From NCBI GenBank assembly GCA_033026295.1, contig CM065173.1:28488812-28552811 (forward strand): 64,000 bases of DNA, given 5' to 3'. A program made the translations under genes and the position numbers. Below are positions 54,520 to 64,000 of the stretch, piece after piece (within the stretch, counting starts at the first letter, position 1; each line of letters begins with the position of its first letter). The notes beneath the pieces are model-generated. The model did no database searches and was not told the origin of the DNA. It saw nothing but the letters and a program-made list of their open reading frames with translations. The DNA is from Channa striata. Taxonomy: Eukaryota; Chordata; Actinopteri; Anabantiformes; Channidae.

Positions 54520-56028
54520 GAGCTTTAACCCCATTTGTCTTACGACAGGTTTACCTATAGGTCATCGTTTTAAACTAAAACATGTAATATCCCAAATGAA
54601 AATGCAAAGAATAAACAAGACATGTTAACCAAAGAAAGACACTATAAAGAAGATTGTCTTGTGTCTGCAGAAAAAAGGGAGGATTGAATTAACCACTCTA
54701 AAAGCCAGTGAATGAAATCCTCTTCAAGGCAATTTTCAATGTGGAACTTGCATAAATTGTCAGTACACAAACGATCTGAAAGCTTTTAATCATTTATATT
54801 GAAGATTTTTTTACCCACAGAACCAAAAATGTCATCTATATGATACAATGCCCACGTAAGAAAATACACATCATATTTATTATGAACACAGAAGTGCATT
54901 AGTAATTACATCACTAAACCTATTGCTAGACATTTTAACTTAATTTTTCTTCACAGGTAGCATTTAAACATTGTTTTGTTTAGTTTTTTAGAAATAAGAG
55001 GCATTTTAGATTTTTTCTCTCAAGAGTTTATTTTCAAAATTTATTTTCCATCAATTACGCTTTTCTTTCACTTGTGTTCTGACTTCTCACTCTATATATT
55101 TTTTGGCCTGTGACTTTTTTGGCGAGTTTCCACTCAGAATGCAGGTTCTCCACACGTGTTTCCAGTGAAGGGCCACCCTACTCTGCCTGGCTCTGTAATT
55201 TATTGTAGTTTCTCACCACTGCTGACAAAGGTTATAGGCTGAAATGAGCTGGTCATATAAAAATAAGGCTGTTAGAAATCAGTAAGTGTTGCCAACAGTT
55301 TGTGTCCCTTGGTCTAGTGCACGCTAACAGCAGATGGGATTGTGCCTGAGGTCACTTTGTCTTCAATTTTCAGTTGTAAAGTGCATTTTCAAATTATATG
55401 AGCAAATCAAACTTGGAATTGCCAATTGAAAAATAATTACCCATATGCCTTTATTGGTTTTAGACTCTTAGACTTTCATAAAAGTGGAACTTTGATTAAA
55501 TCATAAATCCTTGAATTAAAAATGACCCTAACCCTTTAAGACCCGCAAGAACCCTCTAGAAATACCATCTAAAGCCTAAGAGGTTGTTTCTAATCAGCCA
55601 CCTAAAACCTGAGGATTTTCTTATAGTAGAAGTAGAAGTATTCTGGTGTTAAAAATGTTTAGGATGTTATGTTTTGTATCCAAATAAGCCGTGGATTCAG
55701 CATACTGTATATAAAACAGTATATAAAGATCGAGCTACCAGCTTTTTTAAGAGCTACATCTCACTACGGTACCTGCTAGTAAATGTTGTCTCTCCAAAAT
55801 GAGCCCAGGCACTGTGTTCCTGCCGGCTGCTATAACTAAATATTTGTTTTTCCTACCTCCTTCCATTAACTTTCATGTACTTACGTGGCTCATATGTTCT
55901 GATGAGTACCTGTCTTTTACAATGCAGCCAATCAGAGGGCAGCTTCACTCAGTATTTGGGGTAGTGGAAAGTGTAACATGTGAAACAAACACCTGATATT
56001 CACGTAGCACTTTCACTAACCGTAAGCC
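54520..56028. other. spacer upstream of the Kazal gene
   Basis: No exon recognised. Two TATA-like sequences, 'gtatataaaac' and 'gtatataaagatc', lie at about 55707-55733, 300 bp before the Kazal gene ATG, and might be its promoter if the 5-prime UTR is long. The transcription start is unknown. Confidence 0.4.
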
Positions 56029-56077
56029 ATGAAGCTGACTATGCTGCTGTGTTTTTTTCTGCTGCTCTCTGTCTCTG
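56029..56077 (+). CDS. Kazal inhibitor exon 1 (signal peptide)
   Basis: ATG in fair context (AAGCC before ATG). Encodes the hydrophobic leader and ends in phase 1 before gtgagt. Confidence 0.88.
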
Positions 56078-59000
56078 GTGAGTTAATTTTTATGTAAAAT
56101 AATGATTCTAACAAGCTAATAAGTATCTAATTCTGCTTTAAATACATTTTTCTGTAAATAATCTAACATAGTGGAAATATTTTGTGTGAGGGGTGGGATG
56201 AAAAATTTATGTATGTGCTTGTATTTGTTAGATAGTTCTGGCCAAAAAAACGCTTTTTCCTAACAGAGTTCGGACCTTTTGTTGAAGTGAGGGCATTTCG
56301 AAGGCCCGCTTGAGGGTTAGGATGCTTTTCTCTATTGAGCCTCTTTCGCACACCCAGTGGAATCCTGAAAGTCCCCTCACTTTGTCGGAAGTAGGTGCAG
56401 GGCTTGACATTAAGGTTTTTAGACCACTTGCCCTTTGGGTAAGTATCTTTGAAGTTTTACTTGCCTAACAACCAAACTTACTTGTCCAAAAAAGAAAATA
56501 TAGCTTTAAAAGCTGAATAATATAAACAGGCTTTTGGATATTTATTCTGTTTTATTTACATACAGAACACAAAATTGAGAAGTAATGTTAACATATAATC
56601 TTTACTCATATATGCAATTTATACAAATGCACTGTATGAAGAGACACATAACCTTTTCTTTTCTTCCCTGTGTGACATCAAATCATATTAAACTTATCCT
56701 GTTTTATATCAGTTAGGATTACTACATTTGATTTGCTAAATTCCAAAATATTGAGAGATATATATTTTTTATTACTTTCTTCAAAGTCAGAATTTCACAT
56801 ACTGCAAACTGGCTTTTTTATGTTGCTGATTTCTTTTGATTTTCCCGTAATGTGACAGAAGCTTCTAAACCCATGACATCATCATTTGGCCTTTCCCACA
56901 TCACTTAAAGGCATGGTGATCTTAGTGTATGTAAACATTTGACTTAGAAAAAAGCACATACATAAAATAAATTCTTTAAAATAGGAAATGTTTATTCTGA
57001 TTTAATGTCAGACAGTGAGGAAAAATGTTTTGTGTCTTTTTATACAGTATGCACAGTATATATGTACATATCTGGTGTCAACTGTATATTTCTTTAAAAA
57101 AAAAGTCAAAGTTGGGCCAACGGTGACTCAGCTTGTAGAAAGGATCATCCACTAATATCCGGGTAAAAAAAAGCATGCATTTTTTTTTTTTTTTTTTGTA
57201 CAGCGACTTGTAGGGCTGCATTGAGAGAGGTGATGTACTAGGACTATCTATGTACCTGACTCAGTGAGCTCAGGACTCTCAGTTCCCCTAACTAGGACAC
57301 TATGGTGTATCCATTGTTTATGTCTGTAAAAACCCACATTATATTTCAAATCGATTATATTCATGCAGAGGTCAACTAGGGCACATACAACTATTAGGCA
57401 TAAACTAATGACCACCTGTGCAATGTAATGCAATCCAGTACAGTGGCTCTGCCATTAATTCTACTTTTACAAGATTACAATTTTTTAGCTTTTGTTGAAA
57501 ACTTCCTAAACAGGATAACTGCTACGTATCTATTATTGAGGTCATAGTAGGTAGTGGTGTGCAGTACTGGAAGAGGTGGTTCTAATGTTTTGGCCACCCT
57601 ATTTAAAATGAATGAAGTTTTAATTTGTTCTGATGCTAATGTGTTCTGGTTCTTGACTGGTTACTCTTGATGTTTTAATGTAGTTCTTTCTTTTATTTTT
57701 AGCTTTTTTTTTTTAGAATCTCATTCTGTAGTTTTATCATGAGAGGTGGAGAGGTGGATATGTACTCTCCACCTCTGGAATGTGTCACCAGTGCCCTCTA
57801 CTGCCTTAAACAGTTTACTGATATTCCAGACGTAAGTAATGACAAACCACATAAAAACGGTTAAAAAAAGTTTGCAAAACCTACACTAATCTGATTAGAT
57901 TGACAGTAATAAAGTGATCTCTGAACAGCCAGGGCATTAGCAGAATACCAGTCTTGCTCTGCTGGATGTTAGATCTTTTTTTAACAAGTCATTTCTCAGT
58001 CTGTCCTAGAAATTAGACTTGCCACCATTGACTGGGTAGTTGGTTTCAGCCTGCTCCTGTCACATGTCCAACACCCAACTTAGGTGCTCCTGGTGAGCGC
58101 CGGACAGCCTCCCTATCAGTGTGTGAGTGTGGATGTGATTGTTGTGTGTGCAAATGGGTAAATCACTGTCACGAGAGGTCAAGAGGCTTTTTTGATTGTC
58201 CTTTCAACCATATACAGTGTGTGTGGCACAGTGAGCTGAAACAAAGTTCCCCCAGGACCGTGGTGCTACACAAAACACGTGAACTACACAAAGCTTTAAA
58301 CTAAACAAGTTAAACGACAACAGGAAACAGGAAACGCAAAAAGACATAGAATAATTGTGCAAACAATGAAGTAGTTTAAAGTCTACCAGCACCACTAGTA
58401 AGGTAGAGAACAGCTACATAAGTGCAGAACATGACTGAAACTGAACGAAAATAAAAACAGAATTTTATGATTTGCAAATCTCATCAAACCCTAATATGTT
58501 TACAATAAAATGTAAACAACATAAAATGTTGAAACGGACTTATTTCAAATCTTAAAAACAACAGCAACACATTTTTAAAAAATTAAAGAAGTGCAAGAAA
58601 AGCCTGGAAAAGTAATTACAGCAAATCAAAAACAAATGAAGGAACATTTGACAACTAATTAGATTAATGGGCAACAGGTCAGTAACATGACTAGATATGA
58701 TCCCACTATCTACAGTATCTAATATTATTAATATTATTATTAATAAGATTCAGAGAATCTTATTAATATTATTATTAATAAGATTCAGAGAATCAGAATT
58801 AATCTGTATGCAAGCAACAAGGCCGGAGGTCAAAACTGGATGTGTGTGATTTTTTGGCCCCCAGGTGGCACTGTATTAAAAATGGGCATGATTCTCAGCT
58901 CCAACCTCCAACAATCCAGAAACGCTGCTATATATTCATGTGAACAGGATCCAGAAATGCTGATGTGTTCTCTAGCCCAAAGCTCATTTAAAATGGTCTG

Positions 59001-61672
59001 AGGCAAAACGGATTGCAAAACTGTTCAGTGGCCAGAATAATCACATTTTGAAACTGCTTTTGGAAACCATAGATGCCTTATTCTGCAGACTAAAAAGGAG
59101 AGGGACCATCCAGCTTGTTATCAGTGGACAGTTAAAAAGACAGAACAAGGCATCTATTGTTTTCTGTTTACTACAACAACTCTCTATCTTATCTCTATCT
59201 CTTTGTCATGTCCCTGACTAAAAAATGTGAAAAAGAATAAAATTAAAATGTCTTGTGTAAAACCTTTGTTTACAATAATCTGAGCTGAAAACTACAGACT
59301 ACATTTTACAGCTACCTTTATGTCTAACGTTTTACAACAGACATTCACTTTCAATGTAAAAACCTGCTTTTTTCACCTTGTTTTTTCAAATGTTTAGCAT
59401 TTAAATGTTAAAATTAGATTGTGTCCAAGTCCACCTACAGTGGACATGCACACACAGAGACAGGAAACACACTTTCAAAATAAAAGCATGCTTGATTCTT
59501 TTTTCACTTTTTTAGCATTTAAACGCTGTCTGCAGTAATAAGTCCACGTTGCTGATTTGGCCATTAATATTATTCTGGTAATATTATTGAACAATTAAAA
59601 TTAGTTTTAACTTTAAGCTATCTGTTAGCAGTTCAGCTTCAATTCAGCTTATGTTCTACTTGTTTTACATTTAATTATAATATACAGCAATTTCAGCAAA
59701 AACACTTCAGCTTTTTGTCAGCATTGCTTGGACAGTTTTTCAGCTCTGAAGCATTCACAGTGCATTGCTTTCTCTAGTTTAACTTTTACCACTAATAGAG
59801 GCCTTTTATCTGTCCATGAGGGAAGGTGAAAACTCAGGTGATAGAGCTTGCTGTTAGAGCCCCAAAGCTCAGAAAATAAGGTCAGCAGAGTTAGTAACCT
59901 TGTTTATTTAGTTTTTATTAAGATCTATTTCAATCTGACCTTTGCCATCACTGACAATCATTTGGTTTTAATGATCTGCTTCTAAATTGAAATATGTCGT
60001 TTTAACTATGTGAGTATTGTTCCAGGCTTATGTAAATCAGTTTGTAAGCCAAGTGTCCAAAAGAAAAAATAAATTTTATATTTGCAAAAGGCAAGTGGTT
60101 GAAGAAGCATAATATCAAGCCCTCTGTAGGGTCACAGTAAAGCTCAGGCATAAGCTCTTGGAGATTAGCCTGTGTTGCCTGCATCTTAGGTTAAAGCACA
60201 AGTGGCTCCTGTAGTCTGCAGGTTCTCTGAAGGTTCATATATACTCCTGCAGTAGTCATGGTCATCTGGGGGTTTGTTGTCTTACCCCATTACAATCTGA
60301 AACACTGTAGAAATCCCTCAGAAACGATGAAGGAACTGCATTCTGTTTATTGGGTGGTGTTGCAGGCCACCTCCTCTGTTGAATGTGACATAAAATGATT
60401 CCTTCACACCTCATTCAAAATAGCATAAGAGCAGCCGTCCCTATACAGACATGTAGATGGATGCAGATGGTCTCCTGTTTTGTGACGTTTTTGTAAAGTG
60501 GTGCTTTGTTTCTCCAACGTACAAATGTGTACATTCATAACACTGCACTGCATATACATGAATTGTTCTTCTTACGTCTGGGTATTTTGTTCTTGGAGCG
60601 GACTGGGCTCTGCTGGTGTGTTACTACTTTTGGAATTTACAGGGTTGTGGTGTTTATTTAAATTCTTAGATATTCAAGCAATGTATAACATTACATTTAT
60701 TGTACAAAGGCTTCGAACGACAGGGGTCTGTCGAATTGTTCCTACTGGATATTTTTATATTTTTAAAATTGGGTTAGGGTTTGCAATTATGTCAATAATA
60801 TTACTAAGAAGAACAGAAATATAAACGTCTGCATATGCGTGCGTGCGTGCCCCCACATCCCTTGAGTTCAGATTTAAATTTAGATTAAAATGAGCTCTAG
60901 GTTTAGTTTAGAACTAATATTTGACAGTACTAATATATGTATGTGTCTGTACAGTCACATTCAAAGCACATGAGACTGTGACTCACTTTTCAGACAGTGA
61001 TGGAAGACTGTGGGCATCATCAGAACAAGAAGCTGTGCCTGAAACCAGAGAGGTAAGAGTTTCTGGGCTCTACTAATCTTACTTTGTTACGTGCTTTTTG
61101 TTTTTGATTTCTATACTAATTTAAATATTGAAGCAAGAAATAAAGAAACCTCCAGCAGAACCGGGCTCAGGGTGGGTGGACTTCTGCCTTGACCCGTTGG
61201 GCTGAGTGGAAAACATTGGGCAGGTTGGTAGGACCAGTAGCTCCAAAACTGGGGACACTTGAAGGCAGGGACAGAAAAAGGGAGAAGGACAACTATGGGA
61301 GAAAGAATTGTCAGGTGTCTCTTGTTCGGTTTTGTTTATGCGCATCTCATCCTGGAGTTTTCACAAATATCCAAGTGCAATCCAGAATATAATATTTCAG
61401 ATTTACCTGTTTTTGAATCCAGTCTGTCTGTGAGAAGTATAAAGAAGGAACTTGCACTAAAGAGTATGATCCAGTATGTGGCAGTGATGGAAAGACCTAC
61501 AGCACTGAGTGTGTTCTTTGCCAGCAGAACAGGCATGTATAACATATACACATGACACACACATGTGACAAACAACAATTCCACACAACCACAATGACCT
61601 TTAATGTTTTTTTACAGAAACGGGAAGAATGTGGCAGTGGCATTTAAGGGTCAGTGTCCTTCACCCCACTGA
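56029..61672 (+). CDS. secreted Kazal-type serine protease inhibitor (SPINK-like), four exons
   Basis: Exons 56029-56077, 60994-61052, 61423-61532 and 61618-61672 sum to 273 nt, or 90 residues plus stop. Residues 1-17 are a signal peptide (MKLTMLLCFFLLLSVS), so the product is secreted. Next comes a 20-residue acidic linker, then one Kazal domain with six cysteines in the C-x7-C-x7-C-x10-C-x2-C pattern and the hallmarks CTKEYDPVCGSDGKTY. The reactive bond should lie after the Lys of CTKEY (P1 Lys), which predicts inhibition of trypsin-like enzymes. Exon phases and break points match SPINK1 (signal, short linker, domain split after the Asn-Arg codon pair). Intron 1 is 4.9 kb and intron 3 uses a GC donor. 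AATAAA follows 78 bases after the stop. I cannot tell which SPINK orthologue it is. Confidence 0.9.
58030..58200 (+). repeat. SINE body fragment
   Basis: 'ccaacacccaacttaggtgc' and 'cagtgtgtgagtgtgga' are related to the SINE bodies at 8250 and 54224. Confidence 0.5.
58725..58794 (+). repeat. 2 x 35-bp perfect tandem duplication with internal palindrome
   Basis: 58725-58759 and 58760-58794 are identical and begin TTATTAATATTATTATTAAT. Each contains AAGATTC, and across the junction AAGATTC...GAATCTT form an inverted repeat. Confidence 0.95.
59340..59775. repeat. unidentified long dispersed repeat, copy B
   Basis: Carries 'tagcatttaaatgttaaaat', 'agacaggaaacacactttca', 'cagttcagcttcaattcagc', 'atttcagcaaaaacact' and 'cagcattgcttggacag' in the same order as copy A at 30190-31115, in shorter form. 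Confidence 0.65.
60030..60120 (-). repeat. short dispersed repeat ('agggcttgacat' family)
   Basis: On the minus strand 'agggcttgatattatgcttc' and 'accacttgcc' match 56398-56440 ('agggcttgacattaaggt', 'accacttgcc'). Confidence 0.5.
60994..61052 (+). CDS. Kazal inhibitor exon 2 (linker)
   Basis: Acceptor ttttcag, donor gtaaga. Encodes DSDGRLWASSEQEAVPETRE, an acidic pre-domain segment that is longer than the about ten residues in SPINK1. Confidence 0.8.
61146..61310 (-). mobile_element. L2-like LINE 3-prime UTR fragment in Kazal intron 2
   Basis: 'aaacctccagcagaaccggg', 'gaaaacattgggcaggttgg' and 'gaaggacaactatgggagaa' match, in inverted orientation, 63315-63480. It lies within the 370-bp intron between exons 2 and 3. 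Confidence 0.75.
61423..61532 (+). CDS. Kazal inhibitor exon 3 (main Kazal domain)
   Basis: Acceptor aatccag. Encodes from SVCEKYKEGTCTKEYDPVCG to CVLCQQN, with five of the six cysteines and the reactive-site loop. The exon is followed by GCATGT rather than GT. Confidence 0.9.
61618..61672 (+). CDS. Kazal inhibitor exon 4
   Basis: Acceptor tttttttacag. Encodes NGKNVAVAFKGQCPSPH and TGA. It supplies the sixth cysteine, so the domain is complete only if exon 3 splices here. Confidence 0.9.
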
Positions 61673-61749
61673 CTGATGGGAAGTGCCACACAAAAGCTTA
61701 CAGCTGTGTAATGGGCACGTCATGTCCATTCTCTGTATCTTGGAATCAG

Positions 61750-61755
61750 AATAAA
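61750..61755 (+). terminator. polyadenylation signal of the Kazal gene
   Basis: AATAAA 78 bases after the stop codon, with a T/G-rich stretch ('tgtgcttttttgtttatttg') about 20 bases downstream. Confidence 0.8.
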
Positions 61756-62073
61756 ACTCCAATTTGCAACATGTGCTTTTTTGTTTATTTGCAATGACAC
61801 ATCTTGGCTATGCAATGCATAAAACAGTTAGGGACCTAACTGTGTTATACTGTAAAGTATTGTGGATACATTATAAATTTATTGAAACACATTTAAAAAA
61901 CTCATCCTCAATTTTTCACAACAGGGTGATGCTGTCATTCAGTTAATGACCTTATTTCTCAAAAACAATGATCTAGTATATAAAGAAGTGGGTAGACATG
62001 CAAGGCATGACCCATAACGTTTTTCCCTACATTAAACCGGAATGGAATTTAATGTAATAATTATTAATTATAA

Positions 62074-62127
62074 CAATTAATAATGAATGTGTAAACAACA
62101 ATGTTTACACATATTCATTATTTATTG
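62074..62127. repeat. AT-rich hairpin with 4-nt loop
   Basis: 62074-62097 and 62102-62127 are reverse complements apart from one mismatch and a 2-nt bulge, leaving a 4-nt loop. It lies about 320 bases beyond the Kazal polyadenylation signal. Confidence 0.75.
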
Positions 62128-62566
62128 TAAGGTTTTATATTCTTTTATAAGGCACTCTAGATGGGGGGTTTGAACATAATGAATTCCAAATAAAAAGTGT
62201 GTTGCCTGCATGGAGTAAACAGCTCTCTGGCCGCATGTCAGTTCTGATCAATATGATCTAAATCATTCCAAACAAGTTTAATTGAGACTTTACTGAATAT
62301 TGGACATCTGAAAGAGTAGTATCTGTCATAAAAAGTGATACCAATAAGAGAAACAAAAAAATAGAAATATCTAGGAAGCCTATGGAAAACAAACATACAA
62401 AAGATAAAGCACACTTGCCCATCTCTGTGAGGACAGTCCTGATGAACTGTAGACATACAGGGAGGTAATGATGGATGAATTTGATTGACAAATACTGGGG
62501 TTATATAAAGAGATTAGACATCAACTCAAGTCCACAACCAGACCCTTCACAGAGGGGAACAGGTGA

Positions 62567-63172
62567 CTGTTAGGATTGTGGACTTTTTGTTGGTGTAGAT
62601 TTTGTTTATTTCCTTTTTTAGTATAGCTTTTCATTCCTGGTAGTTTCTTTTGGGTTTACTTTTCTTGTTTGTCCTTATTGGTTTCACGTATCTTCCCATT
62701 TATTTAAACCCTGTTCTCCCTTTACTGGTTGTTTGTTCGTCTCTCACTCACCTCACACTCGTATACTCTTTTTGTCCACCGTTGGTTTGTTCGTGCCCAT
62801 GTGCTGCCCTTGTTCTGAGGTTGGGTCCCTTTGTTTGGTTCTTTGATAATTATTTTTATCTGTTTATTGTCCCCACCTTTAAGTTGTTAACTTGATCACC
62901 TTTTGTCTTTTTTAGTATAGTCCCTTTATTTGTTCTTTTCTGCTTTTTCTGTTTTCTGTAATAGGGTTTTGTTTGGTCACTTGTTTTGTCTTGTTTTAGT
63001 TGAAATTTGTGTACAGTCAGTTTGCTTGCTCTTTACATTCTTGATCATTCTTGATTAGAGATTACTTTGTTGTGTTGTGTTGTTATTTTGGTGCACTCAG
63101 TTTTTACCTTTATTTCTGTTTCACTACAATTACCTCCAATTAGGCAGTGACTAACAAACCTAACATGGAAAA
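62567..63172 (+). mobile_element. possible solo LTR or LTR-like element
   Basis: Starts TGTTAGGATTGTGG and ends 'ctaacaaacctaaca', giving TG...CA ends with a TGTTAG/CTAACA terminal inversion. The interior is a T-rich run with 'tttattgtccccacc' and 'gttttgtcttgttttagttg'. I could not find a matching target duplication, so this call is weak. Confidence 0.3.
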
Positions 63173-63299
63173 CATTATTGCAAAGATATAATGTATGAAT
63201 GCCACAACTGAATTTAAAACCTCATGATACTATTCAAAACAGATACCCAAAGTATAGGATTGGACAGCTAAAGGGAATGATTTTACTGCACAACTGGAG

Positions 63300-63637
63300 A
63301 ATGAACAATTCTTTCTCCCATAGTTGTCCTTCTCCCTCTGTCTGTCCCTGTCTTCAGGTGTCCCCAGTTTTGGAGCTACTGGTCCTACCAACCTGCCCAA
63401 TGTTTTCCACTCAGCCCAACTGGTCAAGGCAGACGGCCGCCCACCCTGATCCTGGTTCTGCTGGAGGTTTCTTCTGTTAAAGGGAGTTTTTCCTCTCCAC
63501 TGTTGCCTATAGCCGCTCTAGGGTGGTTTGTTGGGTTTTCTCTAAATGTCTGTATAGTCTGGACTTTATTATGTAAAGTGCTTTGAGATGACTTTGTTTT
63601 AAATTGGCGATATATAAAGTTCAATTGAAAAAAAAGC
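63300..63637 (+). mobile_element. L2-like LINE 3-prime end fragment
   Basis: Plus-strand copy of the same 3-prime end as 8583-8860: 'ctttctcccatagttgtcct', 'tggaggtttcttctgttaaa', 'gtttgttgggttttctct' and 'ggactttattatgtaaagtg', ending 'tatataaagttcaattg'. Well preserved, with no coding part. Confidence 0.8.
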
Positions 63638-63639
63638 CC

Positions 63640-64000
63640 AATTTACAGAATAGCAATATGGGCTTGTCTTCACACACAATATCCAGAGAAAATGGACCCA
63701 TCAAAGCTGGAAAAGCTGAAGGATAATGAATGTCCAATGAAATATTTGCATAATTATCACTGTAAGTGGAAGTAAGAAACAGGGAACTTGTGGAATAGCA
63801 ATACAACTACAGAGTTTGTTCAAACTGGCAAACTGTTCAAACTTCTCAGAACACTCTACGTGTAGGCTTAGAGTGAGAGAGAAGATAGCCCACTATATGC
63901 AGGGGGAGATAGAGGTAATCATTAAAGTGAAAAGTTCGGTGGAGAGGTTGACCTGTAACTCGCCTGGACTTGGTTGAGCTGGTGGTTACTAAACGAGATT
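63640..64000. other. no gene recognised
   Basis: No exon or repeat recognised up to the window end. Confidence 0.5.

Larger units (their letters stand above)
56078..60993 (+). other. Kazal gene intron 1
   Basis: A 4.9-kb intron. It contains a dispersed fragment (56398-56490), poly-T (57180-57198), a Tc1-like end ('ggtggttctaatgttttggc', 57575), a SINE body (58030-58200), a 2x35-bp tandem repeat (58725-58794), copy B of the unidentified repeat (59340-59775) and a minus-strand dispersed fragment (60030-60120). Confidence 0.75.

Noticed and set aside
61401..61422. Acceptor 'atatttcag' for Kazal exon 3
   Set aside because: Using it brings an in-frame stop before the Kazal domain; the acceptor at 61422 keeps the frame.
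1..64000. CRISPR arrays, bacterial operons, integrated phage or intact retroviral genes
   Set aside because: No regularly spaced repeats, ribosome-binding-site patterned genes or retroviral gag/pol/env frames were seen; the window is ordinary vertebrate nuclear DNA.

Overview
This window reads as vertebrate, teleost-fish nuclear DNA. It is AT-rich and gene-poor, with long introns, GT-AG exons separated by kilobases, and many dispersed repeats of kinds common in fish genomes: RTE, L2-like and L1/Tx1-like LINEs, Tc1 and hAT relics, and tRNA-headed SINE pieces. There are no bacterial operons. Most long open frames are chance frames or transposon remains. Real coding sequence lies in short exons that had to be read from splice sites.

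Layout. (1) 1-6.7 kb is the non-coding upstream region of a microRNA cluster. The mir-143 (about 6338-6415) and mir-145 (about 6567-6653) hairpins sit about 150 bp apart. Two perfect CArG (SRF) sites lie upstream at 2873 and 5170, and there is a candidate 22-nt exon of the host transcript at 5584-5605. (2) 6.7-17.3 kb is a transposon-rich gap. It holds SINE-like pieces, an L2-like LINE on the minus strand (8.58-9.64 kb), and an L1/Tx1-like LINE relic (11.47-15.65 kb) split by a later, nearly full-length but inactivated RTE element (12223-15350) with a clear 17-bp target duplication. A further LINE relic lies at 15.9-17.1 kb. (3) 17.4-48.1 kb is csnk1a1 (casein kinase I alpha, plus strand). I could place all ten coding exons, giving 337 residues, plus the alternative L exon (34027-34110, 28 residues with a basic GKRKR nuclear signal) and a GC-type alternative donor that removes the 12-residue S insert. 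The last exon (47655) supplies only eight coding bases. The introns carry TE relics and several hairpins. (4) 48.1-56 kb has no recognised gene: a Tc1-like relic, an unidentified 132-codon frame, L2-like debris, a SINE and a pre-miRNA-like hairpin. (5) 56.0-61.75 kb is a four-exon secreted Kazal-type serine protease inhibitor (SPINK-like, 90 residues, P1 lysine) with a GC-AG last intron and a polyadenylation signal. (6) The last 2 kb hold a possible solo LTR and an L2-like 3-prime end.

How the parts relate. The mir-143/145-csnk1a1 neighbourhood matches the arrangement in mammals (human 5q32, where MIR143/145 lie beside CSNK1A1 and a SPINK cluster lies in the same band), so the block looks anciently linked. 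miR-143/145 are smooth-muscle microRNAs controlled by SRF/myocardin, which fits the CArG sites. CK1alpha is a general Wnt and Hedgehog pathway kinase with a separate CpG-rich promoter. Nothing suggests direct co-regulation of the three loci.
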